Assembly: GCF_003335215.1 (NCBI RefSeq)
Contig: NZ_QPGB01000006.1
Location: 117,349 to 181,348 of the forward strand
Source of the DNA: Parvibium lacunae
GTDB lineage: Bacteria; Pseudomonadota; Gammaproteobacteria; Burkholderiales; Burkholderiaceae_D
Direction of reading: 5' to 3'
Length of the DNA stretch: 64,000 bases
Position numbers and translations under genes: made by a program. This document shows positions 54,143-62,530 of the stretch, in pieces. Positions within the stretch are counted from its first letter, which is position 1. Every line of letters starts with the position of its first letter. Under the pieces are notes generated by a model. The model did no database searches. It was not told the origin of the DNA and saw only the letters and a list, made by a program, of their open reading frames with translations.

Positions 54143-55270
54143 TTGTTTGCCCACTACGTTACGTTTGCCCAGTTAGCACTAAAAGATGCCCTCGGCATCC
54201 GCCCAACAGTCAGTAGCCCTGCCGCACACCTCGCCGCTGCCGAGGCTTGGCTCAAGCACGCACATGATCGACAAGAACATGGCGCTGACGATGGCGTCAG
54301 CTATGGTTACTCCGTCCGCGGCGGGTGGCGGCCATCCTATCGTGAAACCTCAGGGTATATCTGTACGACCTTTTTTGATTTGGCCCGTCTGCGCAATAAT
54401 GACGACTACTTCAGCCGGGCGGTACGAATCGCGCGTTGGCTGGTTAGCGTACAAAACGCCGATGGCTCTTTTGCCAATCCACGCTATGGTGATGATGGCA
54501 TCGTCTTCGATACCGGCCAAGATCTGTTTGGCCTGGTGCGTGCCCATGAAGTGACCGGCGACCCCATTTTCAAACACGCCGCCGAACGTGCCGCGAGCTG
54601 GTTAGTTCAAGTCTCTGATGAAAATCAACTGTGGACACGCTTTGAGCACCTACATACCGCGCATGTCTACAACACCCGCACCGCTTGGGCGGTATTGCGG
54701 ATGAATCAGATCGCCTACAACGCTGACCGTGAGCGGATTGCACGCGCCAATCTTGATTGGGCTGTTCAGGAACAGCAGTCGAGCGGGTTTTTTGATAACT
54801 GTGCCTTTGTCAAAGGACAAGCGCCATTCACCCACACGATTGCCTATGCCACACGCGGCTTGCTGGAGTCTGGCCTGCTGCTCAAGGAAGAGCGTTATCT
54901 CGACAGCGCCAAGCGCTGTGCCGATGCCGTGTTACCCCACTTACAAGCAAACGGTTTCCTACCTGGGCAAATCAGTATTGATGGCAAGGCGGCGGCGACC
55001 TATTGCTGCGTCACCGGTAACTGTCAGTTTGCCATTTCCTGGGCCAAACTTTATGACCTCACCGGTGAAACGCGCTATCGCGAGGCCGTGATTCGTGCCT
55101 TAGATTACGTGATGAGCACCCAAGATATTCACACCGCCAATTTGAATATTCGCGGTGCTATTCGCGGTTCCATGCCGATTTGGGGCCGCTATGCGCCGCT
55201 CAGTTATCCCAACTGGCCCGCCAAGTTTTTTATTGATGCCATGTTGTTACGCCAGCGTTGGTCCGTATGA
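54143..55270 (+). CDS. predicted alpha/alpha-toroid protein of the polysaccharide locus
   Basis: A 375-residue protein not recognised by name. It has repeated helical hairpins with Trp/Gly-rich turns (ARWLVSVQNADGSF, AASWLVQVSDENQLW, LDWAVQEQQSSGFF), typical of six-hairpin glycosidases, lyases or epimerases. There is no signal peptide, so it is probably cytosolic. TTG at 54143 is the start: GGGAG lies six nt upstream and no in-frame ATG fits. Its stop overlaps the next gene (ATGA). Likely sugar- or polymer-modifying, substrate unknown. Confidence 0.75.
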   Translation: MFAHYVTFAQLALKDALGIRPTVSSPAAHLAAAEAWLKHAHDRQEHGADDGVSYGYSVRGGWRPSYRETSGYICTTFFDLARLRNNDDYFSRAVRIARWLVSVQNADGSFANPRYGDDGIVFDTGQDLFGLVRAHEVTGDPIFKHAAERAASWLVQVSDENQLWTRFEHLHTAHVYNTRTAWAVLRMNQIAYNADRERIARANLDWAVQEQQSSGFFDNCAFVKGQAPFTHTIAYATRGLLESGLLLKEERYLDSAKRCADAVLPHLQANGFLPGQISIDGKAAATYCCVTGNCQFAISWAKLYDLTGETRYREAVIRALDYVMSTQDIHTANLNIRGAIRGSMPIWGRYAPLSYPNWPAKFFIDAMLLRQRWSV

Positions 55271-56031
55271 CACTTGCGACTATCACCAAGCCGCCCCGGG
55301 TGCGCATTCTCAACAGCGAGTTTGACCCCCTGACCCTACCGGCTACGGTTACCCAGATTTTTGCTGATATCCAAGCCGGCCAACGTGGCTGGTTGTGTAC
55401 GGTAAACGTGGCCATTCTGATGATGATGCGCAGCAGCGCGCCTCTGCAACGCTTTGTGGCGCAGGCGCGGCTGATCGTTGCGGATGGTCAGCCACTGGTG
55501 TGGTTTGCCCCCGTGTTCGGTGCCCGCTTACCGGAACGCGTTACCGGCGTTGATCTGATTGATGCGTTGTGTGCCCGCGCTGCCGAAGAAAAAATAGGCC
55601 TCTACTTATTGGGCGCGAGTAACGCTGTCATCCAAACCGTGGCCGAACGCTTACGCCACAGCTATCCTGGGTTGGTGGTTGATGCTGCGGATGGCTATTT
55701 TCAAGCCGATGCTGCCCCGCAACGCGCGGCCGCCATCAAGGCCAGCGGGGCCAAAATTTTACTGGTGGGCATGGGCGTTCCACGGCAAGAGCAGTTTATC
55801 GAACAGCAATGGGAAAATCTTGGCGCGACTGTCGCAATTGGCGTGGGTGGTAGTTTTGATGTGCTGGCCGGATTGCGACAACGGGCCCCGGGCTGGGTGC
55901 AAAGAATTGGCATGGAATGGTTTTATCGCCTGATTCAAGAACCGCGCCGCCTGTTTATGCGCTATCTGGTTACCAATAGCCAGTTTCTGGCACTGGTCTT
56001 GCGCGCCCTCCTGACAGGCAAACGTTATTAA
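55267..56031 (+). CDS. WecG/TagA/CpsF family glycosyltransferase (GT26)
   Basis: A 254-residue protein from the ATG at 55267, overlapping the upstream stop. Motifs are GVDLIDALC, GVPRQEQFIEQQW, GVGGSFDVLAG and GMEWFYRLIQEPRRLF. This family transfers the second sugar, often ManNAc or ManNAcA, to a polyprenyl-linked GlcNAc. The next gene makes UDP-ManNAc, which supports ManNAc as donor here. Confidence 0.9.
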   Translation: MTLATITKPPRVRILNSEFDPLTLPATVTQIFADIQAGQRGWLCTVNVAILMMMRSSAPLQRFVAQARLIVADGQPLVWFAPVFGARLPERVTGVDLIDALCARAAEEKIGLYLLGASNAVIQTVAERLRHSYPGLVVDAADGYFQADAAPQRAAAIKASGAKILLVGMGVPRQEQFIEQQWENLGATVAIGVGGSFDVLAGLRQRAPGWVQRIGMEWFYRLIQEPRRLFMRYLVTNSQFLALVLRALLTGKRY

Positions 56032-56045
56032 GAAAGCGGATCGAC

Positions 56046-57146
56046 ATGGCCAAATGCAAACTGATGGTAGTCATTGGTACCCGACCTGAAGCGATTAAGT
56101 TGGCCCCCCTGATTCTGGCTGCACGGGCACAACCAGAACATTTTGACGTTTGCGTGGTGCGCACCAGCCAGCATAAAGAAATGCTGGATCAAGTCATGGC
56201 CGTCTTTGGTCTGGTCGCTGACATTGATCTCAACATCATGCAACCCAATCAAGATCTGGTACACATCACTACCGCCAGTTTGCGCGGCCTGTATGACGCG
56301 ATGGCTCAGCACCAGCCCGATTGGGTGGTTGTTCAAGGCGATACCACCACCACCTTTGCGGGTGCTTTAGCCGCGTTTTATCATCGCATCCCGGTTGCCC
56401 ATGTGGAGGCCGGTTTACGTACTGGAGAGCGCTACCTGCCCTTTCCCGAAGAGATCAATCGCTGCTTGACCAGTCGGCTCAGCGATTGGCATTTTGCCCC
56501 CACCCCGGCAGCCCGCGACAACCTCTTACGCGAGGGTATTGCCGCCGAGCAGATTGTCGTTACCGGTAACACCGCGATTGATGCCCTGTTTCTCACCCTG
56601 CAACGCCAAGCCCCTGCTGCAGCCGATCAGTCTGCGCCCGATACCTTGCTGATCACGGCACATCGCCGCGAAAACCAAGGTCCCCCGATGGCAGAAATTT
56701 GTGGCGCGGTGTTAGACCTGTTGACACGCTACCCCACCCTGCATGCGCTATTTCCAGTCCATCTGAGTCCAGCGGTGCGGGCTACCGTCATGCCCATGCT
56801 GGGTGCTCACCCCCGCGTGACATTGGTTGAGCCACTCGACTATCCCAATTTCGTCCTAGCCATGCATCAGGCCAAACTGATTTTGACGGATTCTGGTGGC
56901 GTTCAAGAAGAAGCCCCGTCGCTCGGCAAACCGGTTTTGGTATTGCGCGACTCTACCGAACGACCCGAGGCAGTAGCAGCGGGCACCGCCCAACTGGTCG
57001 GCGCAGTGCGTTCACAAATTGTTAGCGCTGCCAGCAAGCTTCTGGATGACCCACAAGCCTATGAAGCGATGGCCCGCGCCGTCAACCCCTTTGGCGATGG
57101 TCAAGCCTGTGCGCGCATTCTCGCGACGTTACGGGCGGCCCCATAA
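56046..57146 (+). CDS. wecB: UDP-N-acetylglucosamine 2-epimerase (non-hydrolysing)
   Basis: A 366-residue GT-B-fold enzyme: VVIGTRPEAIKLAPLI at the N-terminus, VQGDTTTTFAGALAAFY, HVEAGLRTGERYLPFPEE and TDSGGVQEEAPSLGKPVLVLR. It interconverts UDP-GlcNAc and UDP-ManNAc. It follows the GT26 gene by 14 nt, a functional pair. Confidence 0.95.
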   Translation: MAKCKLMVVIGTRPEAIKLAPLILAARAQPEHFDVCVVRTSQHKEMLDQVMAVFGLVADIDLNIMQPNQDLVHITTASLRGLYDAMAQHQPDWVVVQGDTTTTFAGALAAFYHRIPVAHVEAGLRTGERYLPFPEEINRCLTSRLSDWHFAPTPAARDNLLREGIAAEQIVVTGNTAIDALFLTLQRQAPAAADQSAPDTLLITAHRRENQGPPMAEICGAVLDLLTRYPTLHALFPVHLSPAVRATVMPMLGAHPRVTLVEPLDYPNFVLAMHQAKLILTDSGGVQEEAPSLGKPVLVLRDSTERPEAVAAGTAQLVGAVRSQIVSAASKLLDDPQAYEAMARAVNPFGDGQACARILATLRAAP

Positions 57147-57170
57147 CCTACCGACAATAAGCAGCACACC

Positions 57171-58460
57171 ATGTCTCGCCTGATTGCGCGCTTATGGCTA
57201 CCGCGGCTACGCAGCGGTCATGATCTACCCAAAATCGGGCTATCCCGGCTTGGCGGCGCACTCCTCTGCCTAGCGCTGGCCGCCTGTGGCAGCCGACAAG
57301 AAACGGGGGGGGCTGCCCCCCGGCCCACCCAGGTTAGCGAAACCCGCGCAGACCCCGCACCGCTTTTCTCGCATTCCTTGTATGGCGCAACCCCGATTGC
57401 ACAGCGACCACGACAACTCGCGCAGGCCTTGGGTTTGCCACCCCGGCTGTTAATTGGCTTAGGCACGGGTGCCGAGGCCACCGAATTACAGCGGCAGCGC
57501 ATTGCGCAGATTGATTTGCTTGATCGTTATTTCAACCATGTTCCGGGTGAAGGTAAGCAAACCTGGCTCGATTGGGTCAGCCCTCCGGGGCAATACGCCA
57601 TTCAGGTCAGCCAATTGGCTCAGCGCTTTCAGGCGGTGCCAATGGTCACGCTGTATCAAATGGCGACCCGTGGTGATGGCAATCTCAGTGGCCTGCAAGA
57701 TCCTGTTTTCATGCAACGCTATTGGCAGAGCCTGCGGACCCTGCTGAGCCGCTTAGCCAGTACCCGTAAACCCGCGCTGCTGCATGTCGAACCCGACTTC
57801 TGGGGTTACGCCCATCGCCTCGCCAGCCATGACAACCCGGACAGCGTGGTCGTTAAAGTCAGCATTGACCCTGCCTGTGCCGATCTTCCTGATCATTTGC
57901 GCGGTTTCGCGAGCTGCTTATTGCGCATGGCTCGCCAACTGGCGCCCCAGGTTTATGTGGGCTTTGCCCCCAGCGATTGGGACGAGTTTCCAACCACGCG
58001 AGTGATCCGCTTCATGCATGCCGTTGGTGCTGCCCATACCGATTTTGTCAGCATGCAGACGCTGGATGGCGATGCTGGTTGTTTTGAAGCGCGCGCCGCG
58101 CCCTACTGCACCCGGGAATCACCGCAGGCGCGTTACTGGGATGACGCCAACCAGCGGCGACCGCATTTTGCCGAACATCTGGAACGCGCCCGACAATTTC
58201 ACACCCAACTGGGCCTACCACTGATCTGGTGGCAAACGCCGATGGGGCAGCCGGCCCCTGAGCCTGGCGGGAAAACGGGCCGCTGGCGCGACAATCGACT
58301 GGCCTACTTTTTTGCCCACCCGCAGGCGCTGGTCAATGTCGGTGCGCTCGCCGTGATCTTTAGCCGCGCCAATCCTGGCAATACCGACTTGAGTACCGAT
58401 GGCGGGCAATTTGCCCGCGCTTGGTCCCACTATCTCAAACACCCTACCCCATTACCATGA
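57171..58460 (+). CDS. lipoprotein with a glycosidase-like (TIM-barrel) domain, unknown function
   Basis: A 429-residue protein not recognised by name. A long N-terminus leads to a signal peptide with lipobox LALAAC (Cys about residue 39), so it is membrane-anchored outside the cytosol. The mature part shows barrel-like strands with acidic residues (ALLHVEPDFWGY; VSMQTLDGD; PLIWWQTPMG), which suggests a glycoside hydrolase or transglycosidase. Its stop overlaps the HAD gene (ATGA), so it belongs to this pathway. It may trim or terminate the polymer. Confidence 0.7.
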   Translation: MSRLIARLWLPRLRSGHDLPKIGLSRLGGALLCLALAACGSRQETGGAAPRPTQVSETRADPAPLFSHSLYGATPIAQRPRQLAQALGLPPRLLIGLGTGAEATELQRQRIAQIDLLDRYFNHVPGEGKQTWLDWVSPPGQYAIQVSQLAQRFQAVPMVTLYQMATRGDGNLSGLQDPVFMQRYWQSLRTLLSRLASTRKPALLHVEPDFWGYAHRLASHDNPDSVVVKVSIDPACADLPDHLRGFASCLLRMARQLAPQVYVGFAPSDWDEFPTTRVIRFMHAVGAAHTDFVSMQTLDGDAGCFEARAAPYCTRESPQARYWDDANQRRPHFAEHLERARQFHTQLGLPLIWWQTPMGQPAPEPGGKTGRWRDNRLAYFFAHPQALVNVGALAVIFSRANPGNTDLSTDGGQFARAWSHYLKHPTPLP

Positions 58461-59167
58461 TTTCCCCGCCACGCTCGACCAAGCACACCCTGGCCACCGC
58501 GCCCTCGTTGCAGGATGCCTCTGTGACCGTCGCTGCCTTTGATTTTGACGGCACGCTGATTGATCGCGATAGTCTGTGGCACTTTTTGCGCCACTGTTGC
58601 AGCACCGGACAATTGCTGCGAGCATTTTTTTTGGCCAGCCCTTATTTACTGGCCTGGCAGTTACGCTTGGGCCGTGACAGCAACAGCCGCGCCAAAGCGC
58701 AATTGTTGAAACACGCCTTTCATGCGCTCTCGCCCGCTGCTCTGCGTGAGCGCGGGGCAGCGTTCGTGCCCCAGCTGGATCATTGGTTGCGGCCCGCCAT
58801 GCGTGAACGCTTGGCTTGGCATCGCGCAGCAGGCCACCACCTGGTCTTAGTTTCTGCGTCGCTCGATGTTTATCTAGCCCCTTGGGCTCAACAACAAGGT
58901 TTTGCCGCCTGCCTCAGTAGCCAGCTTGCCCATACCGATAGCGGGCATTGGCACGGACACTTTGTGACAGGAAATTGTTATGGGCCAGAGAAAGCCCGGC
59001 GCCTATCAGGGTATCTGGCCCAACAGTTTGGTGTGGCCAATAGCCATGGCAAGGCCCCATATCTGCTCTATGCCTATGGTGATACACGCGGGGATCGGGA
59101 AATGCTGGCAATGGCCGATATCGCCTATTACCAAGGTAAACTTCATACCCAACACACAACAATTTAA
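58457..59167 (+). CDS. HAD-IB family phosphatase, probable polyprenyl-phosphoryl-ribose-5-phosphate phosphatase
   Basis: A 236-residue protein from the ATG at 58457. HAD motifs: DFDGT (Asp29, Asp31), Ser133 in LVSAS, Lys179 in GPEKA, and GDTRGDREM (Asp209, Asp213). The fold is that of SerB-like phosphatases. It lies directly before the phosphoribosyltransferase, so removing the 5-phosphate from its product is the likely job; in mycobacteria a PAP2-type enzyme is assigned this step. Substrate not proven. Confidence 0.78.
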   Translation: MISPPRSTKHTLATAPSLQDASVTVAAFDFDGTLIDRDSLWHFLRHCCSTGQLLRAFFLASPYLLAWQLRLGRDSNSRAKAQLLKHAFHALSPAALRERGAAFVPQLDHWLRPAMRERLAWHRAAGHHLVLVSASLDVYLAPWAQQQGFAACLSSQLAHTDSGHWHGHFVTGNCYGPEKARRLSGYLAQQFGVANSHGKAPYLLYAYGDTRGDREMLAMADIAYYQGKLHTQHTTI

Positions 59168-59244
59168 CCGGTGGTCGGCAACCAACCGCCCCCACCGCAA
59201 ACCCTGGCCGCACTTAGGTTGCCGGCCTGTCATGAGGATGCACC

Positions 59245-60150
59245 ATGATTTATCCCGCCTGGCTGCGCTTACTCAGGCCCCACCAATGGACGAAAAATGC
59301 TTTTATTCTGGCGGGCTTGGTCTTTGGTAATAAGCTGCTGGACAGCCAACTAGTGATGCGCACGGGGCTGGCGCTGGTGGCCTTCTGTCTGGTGGCCTCC
59401 GCTATTTATGTCTTGAATGATTACCTGGATCGCGAGGCCGACCGCCAGCACCCGCGCAAGCGTCACCGCCCCCTCGCGAGCGGGGCGGTTTCACCCACCC
59501 TCGGCTTGCTACTGGCACTCGGCTGTTTATCGGTAGGCAGCGCGTTTGCCTGGCAGGCAGGTGAGCGGGTATTGGGCGTGGTTGCGGCGTATCTTCTGCT
59601 TAATCTCAGTTATTCCTGGCGCTTGAAACATATCGCAGTACTGGATGTGTTTTGTATTGCGGCTGGGTTTATGTTGCGGATTTTGGCGGGTACCTGGGCC
59701 ATCGGCATTCCGCCGTCGGGCTGGCTGTTGTTGACGGGGATGTTCTTTACCTTGTTTCTAGGGTTTGCAAAACGACGCGCCGAGTGGGTCGATCATGCCG
59801 ATCACACCCACCACCTCGCAGCTGACCAACAACCGGCCCGACGTAAAGTGTTGGCCGCTTATAGCACCCCCTTGCTAGATAGTTTTCTGGCGATTACGGC
59901 CACCTCAACGGTACTCAGTTATGGCCTCTACACATTGGACTCCAGCACCATTGCCCTGCATGGCAGCCCCTATCTGATTGCGACTCTGCCTTTCGTGTTG
60001 TTTGCACTGTTTCGCTATTTGTTGATTTTGCATACCGGCGGCAAAGGAGAAAACCCCAGTAAAGATCTGTTTACAGATCGGCCTTTGCTGTTGTGTGGCG
60101 CTGGTTACGTCACGCTGCTGCTAATACTGATTGGAAAAATTCATGTTTAA
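59245..60150 (+). CDS. UbiA-type polyprenyl-phosphate phosphoribosyltransferase
   Basis: A 301-residue protein with about nine membrane helices. The first Asp-rich motif, NDYLDREADRQHPRKRHRPLAS (residues 58-79), is the DPPR-synthase form (mycobacterial Rv3806c, Azorhizobium NoeC), not the UbiA/COX10 form; a second motif lies around DVFCIAAGFMLR. It moves ribose-5-phosphate from PRPP to polyprenyl phosphate in the inner membrane. An 8-bp hairpin (59176-59183 / 59217-59224) lies in the 77-nt gap before it. Confidence 0.88.
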   Translation: MIYPAWLRLLRPHQWTKNAFILAGLVFGNKLLDSQLVMRTGLALVAFCLVASAIYVLNDYLDREADRQHPRKRHRPLASGAVSPTLGLLLALGCLSVGSAFAWQAGERVLGVVAAYLLLNLSYSWRLKHIAVLDVFCIAAGFMLRILAGTWAIGIPPSGWLLLTGMFFTLFLGFAKRRAEWVDHADHTHHLAADQQPARRKVLAAYSTPLLDSFLAITATSTVLSYGLYTLDSSTIALHGSPYLIATLPFVLFALFRYLLILHTGGKGENPSKDLFTDRPLLLCGAGYVTLLLILIGKIHV

Positions 60151-61138
60151 CACCCCTTTTCTGAGTGGCAAAGCAGGGCGCGCGCTGGCTTGGTCTATCG
60201 CACTCGGGGCGCTCGGCTATCTCGCTCTGGCCTTAAGCTCGGGGTACCGCGAGGTGCTGGCCGCCATTCAACGGGCAGGCTGGGGGGTGCTACTCGGCAT
60301 GCTGGGGTTATCGCTGGTCAACTACGGCTTACGCGCCTGGCGCTGGCACTGGTACTTGCGGCTATTGCGCCAACCCGACCAGCCTGTGGTACCTTGGCGC
60401 GTTAATACCCGCATTTATCTGGCCGGCTTTGCGCTGACAACCACCCCTGGTAAAGCCGGAGAATTGGCCCGTAGCGTCTGGCTGGCGCCGTGGGGCGTGC
60501 CCAAAACCCAGAGTGTGGCGGCTTTCTTTGCCGAGCGTTTACTAGATTTATTGGCGATTCTGCTGTTATGCGGCCTCGGGCTGCGGCTCTACCCCGCCGG
60601 TCAGTGGCTGATTGGCAGCTGTTTTGTGGTGGCGCTCGGTGTAGTTTTATTTTGCGCTCAAGCCAGCTTATTGGCGCGCTTGCACGCACGTTGTCTGGCG
60701 CGGCCCGGCGCAGGCTTTGCTTTCCTCGCCAAAGGCTTGGGCATGTTGCAGGCACTGCATTATTGCTTGCGGCCCGTGCCCTTCCTGAGTGGTCTATTGC
60801 TGGGCGTGATTGCCTGGGGTGCCGAAGCCTGGGCTTTTGCTTGGCTCTTGCATGCGCTGGCAGTGCCCTTGCCCGATACGCGGGCGGCGTTTGTCTATGC
60901 CTTTGCCATGCTGGCTGGCTCAGTAAGTTTTCTGCCCGGTGGCTTGGGGGGCAATGAAGCGACCATGATTTTCTTGCTGCAAAGCTTCAAGGAAGTTACC
61001 GTGCCCCTCGCGACAGCAGTATCCGCGACGCTCTTGATTCGCCTGGGAACCCTGTGGTTTGCGGTTCTGTTGGGTGTCTTGGCGCTGTTGTGGCCCTTGC
61101 CAACCCCGCCTGTGCCAGCGGCGGCACCTTCCCGATGA
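60143..61138 (+). CDS. flippase-like membrane protein (LPG-synthase TM / YbhN type)
   Basis: A 331-residue protein with about eight membrane helices, read from the ATG at 60143, which overlaps the upstream stop by 8 bp (GGAA 6 nt upstream). The segments FALTTTPGKAGELARSVWL and GSVSFLPGGLGGNEATMIFL are the conserved loops of the lysylphosphatidylglycerol-synthase TM family, without the C-terminal synthase domain. Given its place inside the arabinose cassette, moving the polyprenyl-linked sugar across the membrane is a reasonable inference. Its stop overlaps the next ATG. Confidence 0.8.
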   Translation: MFNTPFLSGKAGRALAWSIALGALGYLALALSSGYREVLAAIQRAGWGVLLGMLGLSLVNYGLRAWRWHWYLRLLRQPDQPVVPWRVNTRIYLAGFALTTTPGKAGELARSVWLAPWGVPKTQSVAAFFAERLLDLLAILLLCGLGLRLYPAGQWLIGSCFVVALGVVLFCAQASLLARLHARCLARPGAGFAFLAKGLGMLQALHYCLRPVPFLSGLLLGVIAWGAEAWAFAWLLHALAVPLPDTRAAFVYAFAMLAGSVSFLPGGLGGNEATMIFLLQSFKEVTVPLATAVSATLLIRLGTLWFAVLLGVLALLWPLPTPPVPAAAPSR

Positions 61139-62478
61139 AAGCCACTCAAGCCCGCTTGCGCGCCTGGGGGGGCGTTGCTGAGCCCATCACACTATGCCAG
61201 CAGCCCACCTTTAGCCACCAACTGGGGGCCGCCTTGCAGCGCCCTGCGCCGAGCCATTTGGTAGTGGGAAACTTACGCAGCTATGGGGATGAAGTGCTCA
61301 ACCCGGATGGCCATTTCATCCAAACAACCCACTGCGACCGCGTATTGCATTTCGATCGTCGCAATGGGGTCGTGCAAGTCGAAAGCGGGATAACACTGGC
61401 GGCACTCCAGCGCATTATTGCGCCGCATGGCTGGATGCTGCCAGTCACCCCCGGCACCGCACTACTCACAGTGGGCGGCGCAATCGCTAATGATGTGCAT
61501 GGTAAAAACCACCATACTGCTGGCACATTTGGTCAACATGTGCGCGAGTTAGGGCTGGTTCGCAGCGATGGCCAAGTGCTTCGGTGCGGGCCAACAGAGC
61601 AGGCAGATTGGTTTGCCGCAACCCTCGGCGGCATGGGGCTAACCGGTGCGATTACTGAGGCAACGTTGCAATTACGGCCAAGTGGTAGCGGGCTACTCAA
61701 CATTGAGAACCACCGTTTTGCCAATCTCGATGGGTTTTTTGCGCTCGACGCCCTGCATACGCCCCAGCATGAATACGCCGTCGCATGGATTGATTGCGCC
61801 GCACAGGGGCGCCAGCTAGGCCGAGGTATTTTTAGTGTGGCTGACCATCAACCCAGCGCCGGCGAGGTGCCACCAGCAGTCTTGCCGCCCTCTGCGGCAG
61901 CCTTGCGGCAACGTACAGTTCCGTGTGAATTGCCGGTTTCCCTGATTAATTCGCTGAGTTTGCGGCCATTTAATTGGTTTTATTACCACCGGCCAGGGGT
62001 TGGACTACCTGCCCACACGCAACAATCGATGTATCAGTGGTTATACCCGCTGGATCGGATTCAGCACTGGAATCGCCTCTATGGTCGTGCTGGCTTTGTG
62101 CAATTTCAATGTGTGATTCCGCCACAGCATGCCCGTGACGCCCTGCAAGAAATGCTCACGACCATTGCCCGCAGTGGCACGGGCTCGTTCCTCGCGGTGT
62201 TAAAAAACTTCGGCAACCAGCGCAGCCCTGGGCTGCTCTCTTTCCCCATGCCAGGCACCACGTTGGCGCTCGATTTTCCCTGGCAAGGGCAGGCCACCGC
62301 AACACTCTTAGCGCAGTTACATGCGATTAACTTGGCGGCCAAAGGACGCATTTATGCGGCGAAAGACAGCCACGCACCCGCCCATGCGCTGGCTGCAGGA
62401 TATCCCGAGTTAGCGACTTTTTCCCGCTACCTTGACCCTAAACTACAATCGCGAATGCGCCAGCGTTTTGGTTTATGA
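61135..62478 (+). CDS. DprE1-like FAD-dependent polyprenylphosphoryl-ribose 2'-oxidase
   Basis: A 447-residue oxidoreductase starting at the ATG at 61135. LRSYGD (47-52) and VGGAIANDVHGKNHH (113-127) bind FAD and match mycobacterial DprE1; the C-terminal half has SFLAVLKNFG, LSFPMPG, LDFP and IYAAKDSH with the conserved Lys410. The position of the Cys387 attacked by benzothiazinones in M. tuberculosis is Ala378 here. It oxidises the ribose C2' hydroxyl to a keto intermediate. Confidence 0.9.
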   Translation: MKATQARLRAWGGVAEPITLCQQPTFSHQLGAALQRPAPSHLVVGNLRSYGDEVLNPDGHFIQTTHCDRVLHFDRRNGVVQVESGITLAALQRIIAPHGWMLPVTPGTALLTVGGAIANDVHGKNHHTAGTFGQHVRELGLVRSDGQVLRCGPTEQADWFAATLGGMGLTGAITEATLQLRPSGSGLLNIENHRFANLDGFFALDALHTPQHEYAVAWIDCAAQGRQLGRGIFSVADHQPSAGEVPPAVLPPSAAALRQRTVPCELPVSLINSLSLRPFNWFYYHRPGVGLPAHTQQSMYQWLYPLDRIQHWNRLYGRAGFVQFQCVIPPQHARDALQEMLTTIARSGTGSFLAVLKNFGNQRSPGLLSFPMPGTTLALDFPWQGQATATLLAQLHAINLAAKGRIYAAKDSHAPAHALAAGYPELATFSRYLDPKLQSRMRQRFGL

Positions 62479-62530
62479 CGGCTGCACCGCTGCGTGATTG
62501 ACCTTGATTGACTTGTTTTGCGAGAGACGA

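Noticed and set aside
60402..60957. Overlapping open frames in both strands across the flippase gene
   Set aside because: High-GC shadows of the membrane protein gene; Arg/Ala-rich and without start signals.
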